From the NCBI GenBank assembly GCA_014529385.2, contig CM043963.1, forward strand, positions 92,995,912 through 93,059,911: a stretch of 64,000 nt of DNA, written 5' to 3'. Shown here one piece after another: positions 9,149-19,855 of the stretch; position 1 is the stretch's first letter, and every line of letters begins with the position of its first letter. The translations under genes and the position numbers were made by a program. This DNA is from Adiantum capillus-veneris. Taxonomy: Eukaryota > Streptophyta > Polypodiopsida > Polypodiales > Pteridaceae. Under the pieces are notes generated by a model. It was not told the DNA's origin. It saw only the letters and a program-made list of their open reading frames with translations, and did not search any database.

Positions 9149-11206
9149 ATGAGTAGTGACGAGGATGTGGGACCGTCCAACCGAAACACCTATCTCTCAA
9201 CGAGGGTCTTATGTCCTTGTAATCAATGCAAGCATGCTGTGCGACGGACAAGACGTGTTTCTTTGCAGCACGTTCGCGAATTTGGCGAGTTCAATCCATC
9301 TATTATAGACCGAGTTGTTGCCAATTATAACTCGTCGGACTCTGACGCTGGCCCACAAGCAGCAATCTTGCAACCCAATAGACGTGTTCGCACGCGCTTT
9401 GGTCAAGCGGCATATGTGAGGCCACAAGAATGTAGCCTCTGACAGCTCGGGGGATGATCATGCAGAGCACATTCCCAACGAGGCAATGTTTGAGCCCGAG
9501 ATTGATGAAATGATCGAAACGATCATGGATTCAGAAAGGCTTATCTATGATGATATGAAAAGTGAAGCCGATACGCCATTGTATAATGGAGCACGTATGT
9601 CTAGATTGAAAGCACTCCTGGTTCTTCTCAACATGCAGGCAAAGTTTGGATGGAGTGACACTAGCGTCACAGCGCTTTTCAGGTGATCTATTACAATTAG
9701 TTTACTTTAATAAAACTCTAAATGTATAATGATCTGACAGATTTTTACACGACTGTATCGTATTTTTATGTTGTGTAGATTGCTTAAAGAGCACATACTA
9801 CCAGCTGACAATGTGATGCCAGATTCCCGAGATGAAGCAAGAAAGATTTTGCGAAACTTGGGGATGGATTACAATTCTATTCACGCTTGTCCTAATGACT
9901 GCATTCTTTTCAGAGGGGAATACATAGACATGGAGAAGTGTCCGAAATGTGATTCCGAAAGATATCGAGTAGATCTCCACGGGACAAAAATTCCACAAAA
10001 GGTTTTGCGACATTTCCCTCTGCTTCCTCGCATCAAGCATTTCTTCGAATGTAAGTCCATGGCCGCCCTAGCATCATGGCATGAGGAGAATAAATCTTCG
10101 GATGGTGTGCTACGAATTCCTGCAGATTGCGCAGCCTAGAAACATATAGATGGAACATGGTTGGATTTTGCCAGGGAAGCTCGAAATTTGCGCTTAGGCC
10201 TGGCTATGGATAGCGTAAATCCATTTGGTCAAAGATCAACATCTTATAGTGTATGGCCCGTTGTCATCGTCAACTACAACATTCCCCCGTGGTTGACTAC
10301 GAAGAAGGGGCACCTATGGCTAAGCTTGATTGTGCCAGGGCGATATAAAGTGAAGAATATGGATGTGTATCTTCGTCCACTATTGGAAGAGCTACAACAA
10401 TTGTGGATTGGCATAGAGGTGGTGGATATGAGCCGACACACAGGACGACGGAATGCTTTGATCAGAGGCATTCTAATGTGGACCATGCATGACTATCCCG
10501 GGCTAACAGAATGCTCAGGTGATCTATTGACACTCCTCACTCAGACACTGTAAATCTTGTTTTTTCCCATAGTTGATCTATTATCATGTGTATACATGCA
10601 GGGCTTCAAACAAGCGGATACAGAGCATGTGTCACATGTGGACCTAGATTGAATGCACGTAGGGCGCCCTCACTGAAGAAGCAAATCTACGAAGGTCATC
10701 AAGCGTATCTTCCAGAGAATCATGTGTTACGCGACGGCTTTTTGGGAAGAGAGCTACCAAGGATGTCTGCACAAGCATGGTTAGAGCAGAAGGAGATGTG
10801 CGATGACGGATTGCCTCCAGGGATGAAGAGACTATCTCTATGGTACGAGTTACCATACTGGCCCCGACTCATGATCAATCACTTGCTCGATCCAATGCAC
10901 ATATTCAAGAATGTGGGTAATCTACTATGGGACCATCTGACCGGCAAGAAAGATACTTTGGGAGCCAGAGTTGACCTTAGAAATGTGGATCGCATGGAGC
11001 AATATTGGCCGCAAACAGCGTCTGATGGATCGATAAAACTCTTTAAAGCACCATGGATTTTCACACGAGCCCAAGAACGCAAAGTAAAAGAGACCATTTG
11101 ATCTTTGCGGACCCCCACTAGGGTAATGCACTCGCTCCGAACGTGTTTTACTAAAGAAGGAAAGCTTACCGGTTTGAAGTCACACGATTGGCATAAAATG
11201 TGTCAG
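9149..11206 (+). pseudogene. CACTA transposase (TNP2-like), copy 1, 3'-deleted
   Basis: It matches the gene of copy 2 exon for exon: exon 1 9149-9682, exon 2 9779-10518, exon 3 10603-11206, with GT-AG introns between. It carries the Cys-rich Transpos_assoc-type N-terminus (CPCNQC) and the tnp2 core (AMDSVNPFG, where copy 2 has AMDGVNPFG). Damage: one extra base near 9429 shifts exon 1, a TAG occurs at 10136-10138 in exon 2, and a TGA at 11099-11101 in exon 3. Exons 4-6 (DUF4218 and DUF4216 parts) are deleted. It cannot encode an active transposase, so mobility would need help from another copy. Confidence 0.85.
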
Positions 11207-11255
11207 GTACATTCATAGTGGACTTTAATATCATTGCATAAAATGTGGACTTTAA

Positions 11256-11842
11256 TATCTGATGAAGATTCGAATGCGCGAATACTGCAAACACAAGCGT
11301 TCCGAAGTGCAAAAAGCAATCAAGAATGGGTGGAACATGCCAGATTGGCTGGCCAAAGAAGATTGGAAGAATGCGAAGAAAGCAGCGCGCGAGAATCCCG
11401 ACAAGTGGAAGCAACAAAAGGATGCAGCCAGAGCGCGAGTAGAGGCAGGGAGCTCGCACCACTTGCGGAGCGGTGGATGGGCATCATTTGAGGCCGATTT
11501 TGTAAGTGTTTTCGCATTGCTCTTTATGTTCGATAGTTTAGGGTTTATGAGTTTTTGAATTCTAACATAATGAAATCTTTGTATGTTTTGACAGTGGTCG
11601 ATGACAGGACGTGATCCCACACCGTACGAGCGCGAGTACGCAGGCAGAAAGGGCTTAAACGCCCTGATGGACATTCTCAGTTCTCGCGACGGCATGGTTA
11701 GTATTAGGGTTTACTCTTTTCTATTTTTTGTATTGTTTTATAAATGTCGTTATATGTTGATACTTATTGAAAGCTGTCTTATTGTCTTTTTTTGCAGAAT
11801 CCGACAGATACGCCACTTGGATGCGATGAGACGTCTGACTAG
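11256..11842 (+). pseudogene. 3' part of second CACTA gene (Transposase_24-like), copy 1
   Basis: From the deletion junction the sequence is the C-terminal half of the copy 2 gene: KIRMREYCKHKRSEVQ and DKWKQQKDAARARVEAGSSHH. It has the same exons (to 11501, 11595-11696, 11798-11842) and introns. The N-terminal Pro-rich half and the start codon are gone. It lies directly behind exon 3 of the transposase, so a fused transcript is possible. Confidence 0.8.
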
Positions 11843-12199
11843 ACGACGTCAGTTTAGCTGTAGCTAGATAGCATTAGTTTAGGGTTTCTCATAGCGTATG
11901 TATCATGAGACGGATTTTATACGTCTTTTTGAACCATGTATATTATTACATTTGTCACCGCAGTTCATTTTGCCAATCAATTCTTTATGCCTATGATGTT
12001 GTACAATTGTCATTATTACATTTGCCAATCAATTCATTTTGCCTATGATGTGTACAATTGTCAATTTTGCAAACAATGCATCTTGTGGGTGACTATTTTG
12101 GGTCTATTATCTATCCTTGCACTTTTTTTAAAAAGTGAATCAAGTACAATATGGTTGATGGGTGGCAGGGCATTCAATGCCCTGTCACCAAATTTTTTT

Positions 12200-12442
12200 T
12201 CTCTCGGGCGTCGCTATAACCGTTGCTATTTGTGGCTCTGGAACGTCGCTATAGATTTCTGTGTAAACGTCGCTATGAGCGTCTCTATATAGCGATGCTA
12301 ATAGCGACGCCTATAGCGTCGCATATAGCGACGCTCTCGTAGCGACGCTATTAGCGACGGTTTTAGCGACGTCGAGGGTTATAAAAACCCAGTGTATTTC
12401 CGTCGCTAACAGCGTCACAAGAGCACACAACCTCTTGTAGTG
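12200..12442. promoter_or_regulatory. CACTA 3' subterminal repeat region, copy 1
   Basis: About a dozen direct and inverted copies of GCGACGCTAT / AGCGTCGCTA lie in the last 240 bases before the terminal repeat. Dense subterminal motifs of this sort are transposase-accessory binding sites in En/Spm. A GTTATAAAAACCC inverted pair (about 12379-12391) sits inside. Confidence 0.75.
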
Positions 12443-12703
12443 CAATGCTCCATTCTCATAATGCTTGAGCATCAAGAGTCATTTATAAGCTTCACACCCT
12501 ACAAGTGTCTTTAATGATTGGGTTGTGTCACCAATAGTGGAGAGGACTTCGCAATGTTAGTTCTTGATATTGCCATGTCTATTAACAAATGCCCATCCTA
12601 AGGAAGAAGGTGAATATGTGACCCTATGATCTAAGGGGTAAATCTATTAGTTAATTACATAGATACCTTGTGAACGTCATAAATTGCATCTAAGAAGAAA
12701 AAG

Positions 12704-12705
<2 letters not shown>
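12443..12705 (+). other. Sequence between CACTA copy 1 and module D1
   Basis: This is the continuation of the PLE-A side of the insertion site. The first 80 bases are open in the RT frame, but I see no RT motif and no other gene. It ends at a (CT)n(CA)n tract. Confidence 0.4.

Positions 12706-12766
<61 letters not shown>
12706..12766. repeat. (CT)n(CA)n tract bordering module D1
   Basis: A CT tract at 12706-12734 is followed by CA at 12735-12766. Module D1 starts directly after it with TCTATGGAACACAT, exactly as D2 starts after the CA tract at 19854. Confidence 0.95.
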
Positions 12767-12769
<3 letters not shown>

Positions 12770-13524
12770 TATGGAACACATACTGACAAACATTCTGGGA
12801 TATCACACACCCACGCCTACATCGTCAACCCCTTGGTATATGTTCAACAGTTTATGCCCCAATTTTTAGATAGGCTCCTTGTTTGCCATACTCGACTCGA
12901 TACTAGTATATTTAAGGTATAAACACATCGTTTGGCACGCACACACACACATACACACACAAAAGCACACAATACATGGAACACAGGATGCATGGCGTCA
13001 AACACTTGATGATATTAAGGACATACAACCACACAACACACATGGGCTAACACATTAACAAGACGTAAGTTTTACTAATAGGGTTTTAATAAAAATGACA
13101 CAGGAAACAACATCATTGGCGGAGGAGTGATAGAAAGACGGATGCATACAAAACGGACAAGATGATGGATTTTTCAAGCCAACAACCCCCCCCCCCCCCC
13201 CCTTTTTTTTTGTTTTATTCTGGCATAGATGGCCAATTACTTTGTACGTGTTCTCCAGATGCATGTTAGCATCCTTGAATTTATCAAATTTGTGTAAATG
13301 TGCACTCTATGGTAAGTAATGCATGCGTTCATCGATGTCTCAATGGCATTGTGGCCTCCAGATCTCAAGTAATCGGTTTTTTTTACAACCGGAACACCTA
13401 CAAATTTAACAGTACTATGTAACAGTTCATTTATGCGAAAGCTTCTTACCTACTGTAGTGTCAAAGTGGTAACTGGCCATTATACATAAAAAAGAAGTTT
13501 TTTTGAAAATAAAGGCTTAACAGC

Positions 13525-13737
13525 TTGTATAAGGCATACTTGCTAAAAATAGGGATAGGCATAATTGAGGCGTCGAATGCCAACGCTGGCAAAACTACGT
13601 TGCAGATGGCCTTGAAAAAATACGCCTTTAAGGCACCGCATGGAGCTCTCTATAAAGCAAGGGCATCACAAGGCTTACTAAAGCACATTTGGCAGGTATA
13701 CACAGATACTACACGTAGAGCGCCACACACACTGTAG
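13525..13737 (+). CDS. Short ORF conserved in both D modules
   Basis: A 70-residue frame (KAYLLKIGIGIIEAS, then GKTTLQMALKKYAFKA, ending RRAPHTL) occurs with the same length and stop in D2 at 20604-20816. The substitutions I see are scattered and include many that change residues, so purifying selection is not shown. The surrounding 350 bases are more GC-rich than the rest of D and look exon-like. No family recognised; it may be a captured gene fragment. Confidence 0.25.
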   Translation: MYKAYLLKIGIGIIEASNANAGKTTLQMALKKYAFKAPHGALYKARASQGLLKHIWQVYTDTTRRAPHTL

Positions 13738-14648
13738 CGAAATTGCCATAGGCAATCGTCCGGCAAGTCACGACATACAATGTTGCATACAAGGTGAAAG
13801 GCTTGCGTTTGCGGAATCGCTACGCCAACAAGCTGCACAAGGCATCGTCTTCTCCCACACACAAGCGCAACTCGTAGGCTGCAATTGAATACAATACAGA
13901 GAGGGTAAAAACGTTTTTCTTTATAATTGTCTTTTAAAGTGCATAGCATTACTCTATCTTGAAACACCATCTATTTACAATTTCTCACAAAGGGTGTACT
14001 CAGATATAGGTACACACATAAAAAAGTAAGATAGTACGTTATTATAAGCTAAACAATAAGTTTCAAGCTCTAGAACTGAGACATACCTACGTTCATGAAA
14101 TCCGGGTGGGCATAGGCAGGTTATGCTTACATATACATGCATAGTATAGCAATAGAAGGTCTCACTTATAGTTTTTGAACAAATGTAGACGACCCATATT
14201 CATGTAAATGGTACGCAATAGGCACAAAATGAATGCATCGACAGTACAGGCTCTTGTATTGGCATACTTGTGCATATGGTTTGACATTCATAAGCACAGT
14301 TAAGCAACATATTGGCATGTAAACCGGGTATATAATATACCTAAGTTAAAGGATGTATCGTCGGACTAATATTTGTACACAAAATTATGTGACAATGGAA
14401 GGTAACGGTTTCAAGGAGTGCACTACCTTGAGCATTAAAAGGAAAAAGGAGCGCTACAGATGTCTACTGCAAGTAACAACCAGGTGAAGTGATACAGAAA
14501 TCCTTGAGTACAGTTGTCTTTTTAATGCTTATGTTAAAAGCAAAAGTTTGTTTTTTCCTTATCTGTTTTCCTTTTAAGTACTATCTGGCATAAAGAGGTA
14601 TCAATAATTTGAATGAGGGTTTAGGAATACCTCATATGAAGACAAGTG

Positions 14649-15038
14649 TCATTGTGTAAAGACGGTTTTTTTTTGGAAAAAAGAAGGGTGGAACAAACAA
14701 ACTTCTGCCAAAATTTTCACGATATAGATAGTAGTATATGTTATTTTTAAACCATAGAGAGAAAAGCTGCCCCTAAGGCAACATCTAGTATATATGAATG
14801 CTAAACTCTGGGAATTGGTACAGAAAGCCTTGGATATAATTTTTGTAAGCAAGGATGTTAAAATGAAAGGTTTTTTCCTTATATGCTTTTCTTTATGATT
14901 AATACCTAGCAAAAAATGGATCAATGATTTGATTGAGGGTATAAGACACCTCTTGTGAGGACAGATGTCACTTTTGGAATATGGTTTTTTTGTTAAATAA
15001 ACAGTTTTAGAAATAAAATGCTGCCGAAATTTTGACAA
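14649..15038 (-). other. AT-rich part of module D1 with internal repeat
   Basis: The open minus-strand frame here is not credible: low complexity, and broken in D2. A direct repeat is visible. 14510-14660 (CCTTGAGTACAG, GTTTTTTCCTTATCTG, GAGGGTTTAGG, AGACAAGTGTCA) resembles 14825-14985 (CCTTGGATATAA, TTTTTTCCTTATATG, GAGGGTATAAG, GGACAGATGTCA), a diverged tandem duplication of about 315 bp. A third partial copy starts near 15050. Confidence 0.5.
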
Positions 15039-15098
15039 AATCAGATATACTTATAGATTAGAATGCTTACTTATAAACCATAAAGAAAGGGCTGCCCC

Positions 15099-15383
15099 AT
15101 GGCAACACATAGTATAGTATCTAAGAATGCTAAACTCATATGTATAATCATTGATGACAAACAGGGGTACAGGCAGACAGCTAGGATGAGCATCACTCGA
15201 CATATATTCAAGCTACAAAGGATTCGGGACAAGCTCATGGCAACACATAAAGGGAAAAATCAAACCAAGCCATTAGCAATCAGAGACCCCATCTCCAAGC
15301 CTTGTAAACCTATAAGAACTTTCACAGACCGTAATCGACCATACTTACATGGACGAGCAAAAGAAAACATAACATATAACTAG
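15099..15383 (+). CDS. Short basic ORF shared by D modules
   Basis: A 94-residue Lys/Arg-rich frame (HIFKLQRIRDKLMATHKGKN and LAIRDPISKPCKPIRTFT). D2 carries the same sequence, but a one-codon difference and an indel shorten the frame there to 22282-22467. No family recognised. It could be the remains of a small nucleic-acid-binding protein or chance. Confidence 0.25.
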   Translation: MATHSIVSKNAKLICIIIDDKQGYRQTARMSITRHIFKLQRIRDKLMATHKGKNQTKPLAIRDPISKPCKPIRTFTDRNRPYLHGRAKENITYN

Positions 15384-15428
15384 GAGTATGGTTGGGCTTC
15401 AGGGTGTGACAACGATAACAAGCAGTGG

Positions 15429-16384
15429 TGTTGATTGCTGGGTCAACAACACAACATAACTCAAGTTTCGTACCAAAGTCTTATCTTTTGCGAGTTATGA
15501 AATGCTGCGGATTATGGCTATAAACGTCATTTGTAATGAGTAGTTATTCTAGTTTCAGAAGCCGGGGTACAATGGCACTTCCAAATTGTAAATACAAAGC
15601 CATTTAACCCTTTCAACCCCATTTTTGGTTAAACCTAAGGTAGCCTTAGTATATAAGGTACCTAGGTCATTTTGTAAAGGGAGACTTTAATCATAATCAA
15701 AACTTTAGCGCTGCCGTCTACTGTGTGTGAGAGAGAAAGAGAGTGAGCGTGAGCTTTATCCTCTAGCTACGCCCGGCTCGCTCAACACATTGGAGATCCG
15801 ACTGCACCATTGTTGTAGGCTCGAGGAGAGCTACGTGACAACGCCAAGCATTCCACACGAGACAAAGTGCACACGCCGACGCATCTACGAGCTATTTGTG
15901 GCCGTAAGTGTATCAAACGATGTTTGTTTTCTGCGTGCTAGTAGTCTATAGAATCGTGGCGACATAAGCTACGCATAGGTACTCATAAATTTCAGTTTCG
16001 GGCACTTTCAAAATTCTGCTCTGTCATCCTACGCGTTTTTCGCAGATGGGTTTAGAGTGAGGGTTTTGAGTGTAGAAGCTTAGGGACAGGTGTATCCTAG
16101 TGAGGGGATGGTGTTCCTTAAGTTTCATATGAATCTGGCATGATTAGGTGAGTTACCTTCCGTATGTGTGTATGTGGCTAGGTGGTGTAGTTGAGAGCAG
16201 TGAGGTTCTTGATTGTGGTATAGTTGGCCTTCCAGAGTGTTGTATGTGTAGGATGGTCTCAACCTGACAAGCTAAAGAGATTCCTCCGTGTGCCTATTGT
16301 GTCATCTGTGTCCTTGATTGACATTATGTTGATCTAGGTAGTGTTTGCATGCACTTCATGGGTGTTCGAGTCGCTCCCGCAACA
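15429..16384. mobile_element. Solo LTR, 956 bp, in module D1
   Basis: It begins TGTTG and ends CAACA, inverted LTR ends of the TG...CA type. It is flanked by a 5-bp target duplication AGTGG (15424-15428 and 16385-16389). Module D2 has the uninterrupted sequence GCAGTGGGGATT at 22507, the empty site. A TATATAAGG box (15651) and a GA-rich leader lie inside as expected for an LTR. No internal region or second LTR is present, so it is the product of LTR-LTR recombination. Strand cannot be fixed with certainty; the TATA position suggests plus. Confidence 0.88.
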
Positions 16385-16609
16385 AGTGGGGATTGCTTGA
16401 TATACCTGTCACCCATTTAGTGAAAATTAATTCTAATTGATTGTACTTGTGGTTGGTTGGCAAGTAAAGATCCCTACTTTCATATGATAGGAGTTCTGAC
16501 TTAAAGCTCCTACTTTTTTTATGTATCGAAGTATCTTGTAACAAGTTTTATATCAGAAAGTTCTACTTTTTTTTTTGTTGTAACCATATGATAAGTGCAA
16601 ATAGTATTT

Positions 16610-16717
16610 AAGTTCTCTCAGTATATGATTCTAAGTGATGGGATTTTTCAATCAAACACACACACAATTTTCCCAAGATACCTTTGGTCGGGTATCTATC
16701 ATATACTGAGAAAACTT
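16610..16717. repeat. 20-bp inverted repeat upstream of PLE-B
   Basis: Arms 16610-16629 (AAGTTCTCTCAGTATATGAT) and 16698-16717 are reverse complements with one mismatch. The loop contains the (CA)n tract that ends module D1. D2 keeps only the left arm because its (CA)n tract joins module E1 instead. Confidence 0.7.
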
Positions 16718-16770
16718 AATATTGATATAAAATAAATGATCCTCTAATATTTTTATCTTGATTTATTCAG

Positions 16771-18254
16771 GCTTTTTGGATTCCATCTCTCACCTGTCTG
16801 GGATATGGAATAGAAGAAGGCATTCCTATTCCTCCTATGGGGACCCAGTGTATACTGTCTTGTTTCAAAGGTGTAGAATTTCACAAAAAATTACTAGATT
16901 TTGAGAAACAAGCCATAAACACCCACTCTATATCAGTATTAAACACAACTTCTATCAATGACTGGCTCTCCTTGTTGATTCTTTCTAGAAAAGATAAAGA
17001 TAAGCTTTTAGAGGCCTTGTATACCTTCTTAGCTAAGCTTCCCATTATTGATGCACAAGATAGTTCAGATCTTGATTTTTATTTTACTTCTTTGCCCACT
17101 ATTGTGAACAAGTTATGTTTTATCAATAACCTTCCTGCCGTACCTATAGAAATCAAACACTCAGAAAAGGTTATCAATCCCCTTCTTGATCTAGACCTTC
17201 TGGAGGAAGAAGAGAAGGAAGCCCTCAACTTTTTGGCAGATGCAAACTGTGTATCCCTCGAAAGGGCAGTTTCTAAACTTTTCAGAGGTAATCCCTTTAC
17301 TACCACCCAGGCAAGTTGAGTTAGATGCTATTAGACTTGAGCATAAATTGTGGGATTATGAAATTTTGAACCATCGGGCACCTTTTACAATTTCCTCTCT
17401 AGGGCTGTTGTGTAGTATTCCCACAGACATTGTTGAGCAATGTAAAACCTTAGCCTTACATTCCAAACATCTTTTAGCACAAGATGTTCTCTTCGAGCTT
17501 AAACATGTCAAAAGTATCCGATGTCGATGGTAAAAAGTGTCCAAGCTGTTCAATCATTGCTCGCACCAAAGGACTCTCTCTTATGGACAGGGCAAAGGAT
17601 CAAAAACGGTTTTTAAGAAATTGTTGGAATACATATAGACCCTTCCTGAAATGCCAATGCAAAAGGGGGGATCCAAACTCCAGTTGTTCTTCGTCAAGTA
17701 TTTGGTTTGATCAGTTTTTGTGGTACGTATTCCAGAATCTACCAAAGTTTTTTCAATTTTCATCTGGACCTGCCCAAGTCTATGCCTTTATTGCATGGGT
17801 GGCCTCATTTCCAACTGAATTAAGGCATGCGGTAATCATCTACTATCAATTTCATGAGCACATGCTAGAAGCAGCTAAGGGATTGGTCCTATACACACCT
17901 GGGACTCCACTTCTTCAAAAACTACACAACACACCTGTTTCCAACACAATCAAAACCCTACTCAAACCACCCAAAGGCAAGGAGCAGCTAAAGAACATTA
18001 CACACACACCAAGCAGCATGGCGTCAACAAGCAAGAGGCCAAGGCAATTTAGAGCATCTGAGGACTATGGAGATACTCCCAAAGCACTTGAATACCCAAA
18101 TTCTGAAGATCAGGTACATTTACTTAGTACAAGAAATAATGGATTATTACACTTTGAACGCAATATTGCTAAGATGCATGAAGATTTGTTCATATATATT
18201 TTTGTAACAAATTTATGGACTTTATTAATCCTCATAAGTTTTTTCAAACACTGA
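16771..18254 (+). pseudogene. PLE-B ORF1, broken homologue of PLE-A ORF1
   Basis: The frame opens right after a good acceptor (TTTATTCAG, ending 16770) and runs to 17319, then shifts to 17240-17533 and 17484-18254. The conserved block is clear: IIARTKG, WNTYRPFLKCQC, DP, C, SSIWFD, LWY and NLP, followed by a Lys-rich tail. The segment EHKLWDYEILNHRAPFTISS aligns with the PLE-A segment DHRLWMFPNKGFLAPISMET. Overall identity to PLE-A is low (by eye about a third), so the two elements are separate lineages. Two frameshifts make it a pseudogene. Function unknown. Confidence 0.6.
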
Positions 18255-19803
18255 TAAATGATTTTCACATCAACAAAGAACTATCTAAAATGAGGATTTT
18301 CTTTGGTTGGAAATATACCCAAAACTTGAACCATACTCTCTATAAACCATCTTCTGTGTTTGCCCAGGAAATTGATGAATCACAACCATGTGGTTGTTTA
18401 ACGCATAAAAGGTTTTCCAACTTTTAGTTGACTTTGAACCATTTGGAAGACATGTGATCACGACTAACCCTAGCATAGCTAGACATAAAACCTTCCAAGA
18501 ATTTATCAAGAAAGGGTTAAATCACATACCATTAGTACCAGTAAACCCTAAGTCAATAATAAAAGAACTTAGCAATGTATGGAAAACCTTATAGGGGTCG
18601 TATACCCAGGAGATTGGGTTAGAGACACCATCTGTGTTCTCTCTCCCATATCTTATGGAAAATTTTAAAATCCATAAAATGGATTTTAGATGGATCACTA
18701 ATGCGCATAGTTGTGTATTACTCCTGCCACAGCTATAATCACCAAAATACTCAAAGGCTTAATACAAGGATTTGTAGAATACATGAAATCACACATAAAA
18801 AGCTACATTTGATCTCTGGAACACAAACCAACGGGTAATGGATGATTAATAATCAATACGATTTTTTGATTAATCTACCAAAACATATTACAAGCATTTA
18901 TTCCTTTGATATAACATCCTGTTATGAGGCTATCCCTCACAAAGGCACGCATGGATTACTTGAGGTACTAGACAACATTATTAGACTCATGAAAAGTATG
19001 AAATATCTTGGGTTTAAGAAGTACCGCAAGCGGATTGTGCTCACAAAAAAGAAAAGGGAAGTAGTCTAGACATTTGAGTATTTACATAACATCAATGAGT
19101 TTGTTCTTGATAATTGCTTTACAAAATTAGGCAAACATATTTATCACCAAGAAAAGGGTATACCAATGGGATATAATTGTTCACCATTATGGTGTTATTT
19201 GTATTTGGCCTAGTATGAAATTGAATACATAAAGAAGCTATCCCGGCTTACAAGATTTGATATGATGAAAGCATTTTTATATTCATGGCGGTATATGGAT
19301 GATTTGCTATTTGCTAATAATCTATTTATTTCACAATGTCTAAGTCACAAAAAACCCCTATCCCAAGAGGACCCCTTTACAATTTACCCTTTGGACATTA
19401 TTGGGATTAAAGCCACACACAAGACGAATCAAACCACATATTTAAACACACACATCCAATTGTGCAAATCAATGGAAGGGGAGTATGCATGTGCACCGCA
19501 TGGAAAAAAGACAAATTACCATGCCCTAATGTTTCGTTTATTCATGCAGCCAGTAATCGACCAAAAAAGATGGCATATAATGTATGCATATAACAAGTTC
19601 TTCCCATATTATATAATGCATCCCAAGAATCATATGCGGTAACGGATTTAAATAAGTTAGTCTCTATGTTTGTAGAGAATGGTTTCAAAAAAGAGAAAAT
19701 AATTACATGTATTACCAGCTTCATTGAGAGAAATCAGTTTCCAGGCATTAGGTTTACCATCATTACATTAACCTCCACCAAGTGTACCCTTTCCTCAGGG
19801 TTG
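18215..19803 (+). pseudogene. PLE-B reverse transcriptase, degenerate
   Basis: Scattered over several frames are the CxC linker (CGC, 18389-18397) with RHVITTN and KKGLNHIP. Motif A is FDITSCYEAIPH (about 18905-18940), and GIPMGYNCSP followed by LYLA-YEIEYI lies at about 19157-19220. The active site YSWRYMDDLL has Y-M-D-D at about 19292, then TTYLNTHI and a thumb-like stretch to about 19740. GIPMGTNCAP and the CxC linker are hallmarks I know from Naiad/Chlamys-type Penelope-like RTs. Stops and shifts occur throughout. No endonuclease domain follows; the frame runs straight into a (CA)n tract at 19813. Confidence 0.65.
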
Positions 19804-19812
19804 GGGGAGGGC

Positions 19813-19854
19813 CACACACACACACACACACACACGCACACACACACACACACA
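19813..19854. repeat. (CA)n tract between PLE-B and module D2
   Basis: About 21 CA units with one CG interruption. It abuts the 3' end of PLE-B on one side and the start of D2 on the other. Confidence 0.95.
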
Positions 19855-19855
19855 A

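Larger units (their letters stand above)
6953..12442 (+). mobile_element. CACTA transposon copy 1, internally deleted
   Basis: Terminal inverted repeats CACTACAAGAGG / CCTCTTGTAGTG are flanked by a 3-bp target duplication CAA (6950-6952, 12443-12445), the rule for CACTA (En/Spm) elements. Subterminal regions are filled with GCGACGCT/AGCGTCGC repeats. Order inside: microsatellites, tRNA-like segment, captured HMA gene fragment, transposase pseudogene, fragment of a second gene. Against copy 2 it lacks about 2.6 kb at 11260: the left side matches copy 2 up to about 38261 and the right side from about 40879. It is probably non-autonomous. It interrupts PLE-A. Confidence 0.93.
12768..16666. repeat. 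Module D1, long noncoding repeat
   Basis: Apart from a solo LTR, it matches 19856-22789 almost base for base, with scattered substitutions and small indels. It begins after one (CA)n tract and ends in another (16655-16666). It includes a poly-C/poly-T run (13186-13210) and two short open frames shared by both copies (13525, 15099). No transposase, integrase or RT signature is seen. It could be a non-autonomous element, or the 3' tail of the Penelope-like family. Confidence 0.85.

Noticed and set aside
10644-11131. Minus-strand frames inside the transposase exons (also 37646-38133 and 40849-41315)
   Set aside because: They are shadows of the real plus-strand exons, which have family motifs and GT-AG introns.
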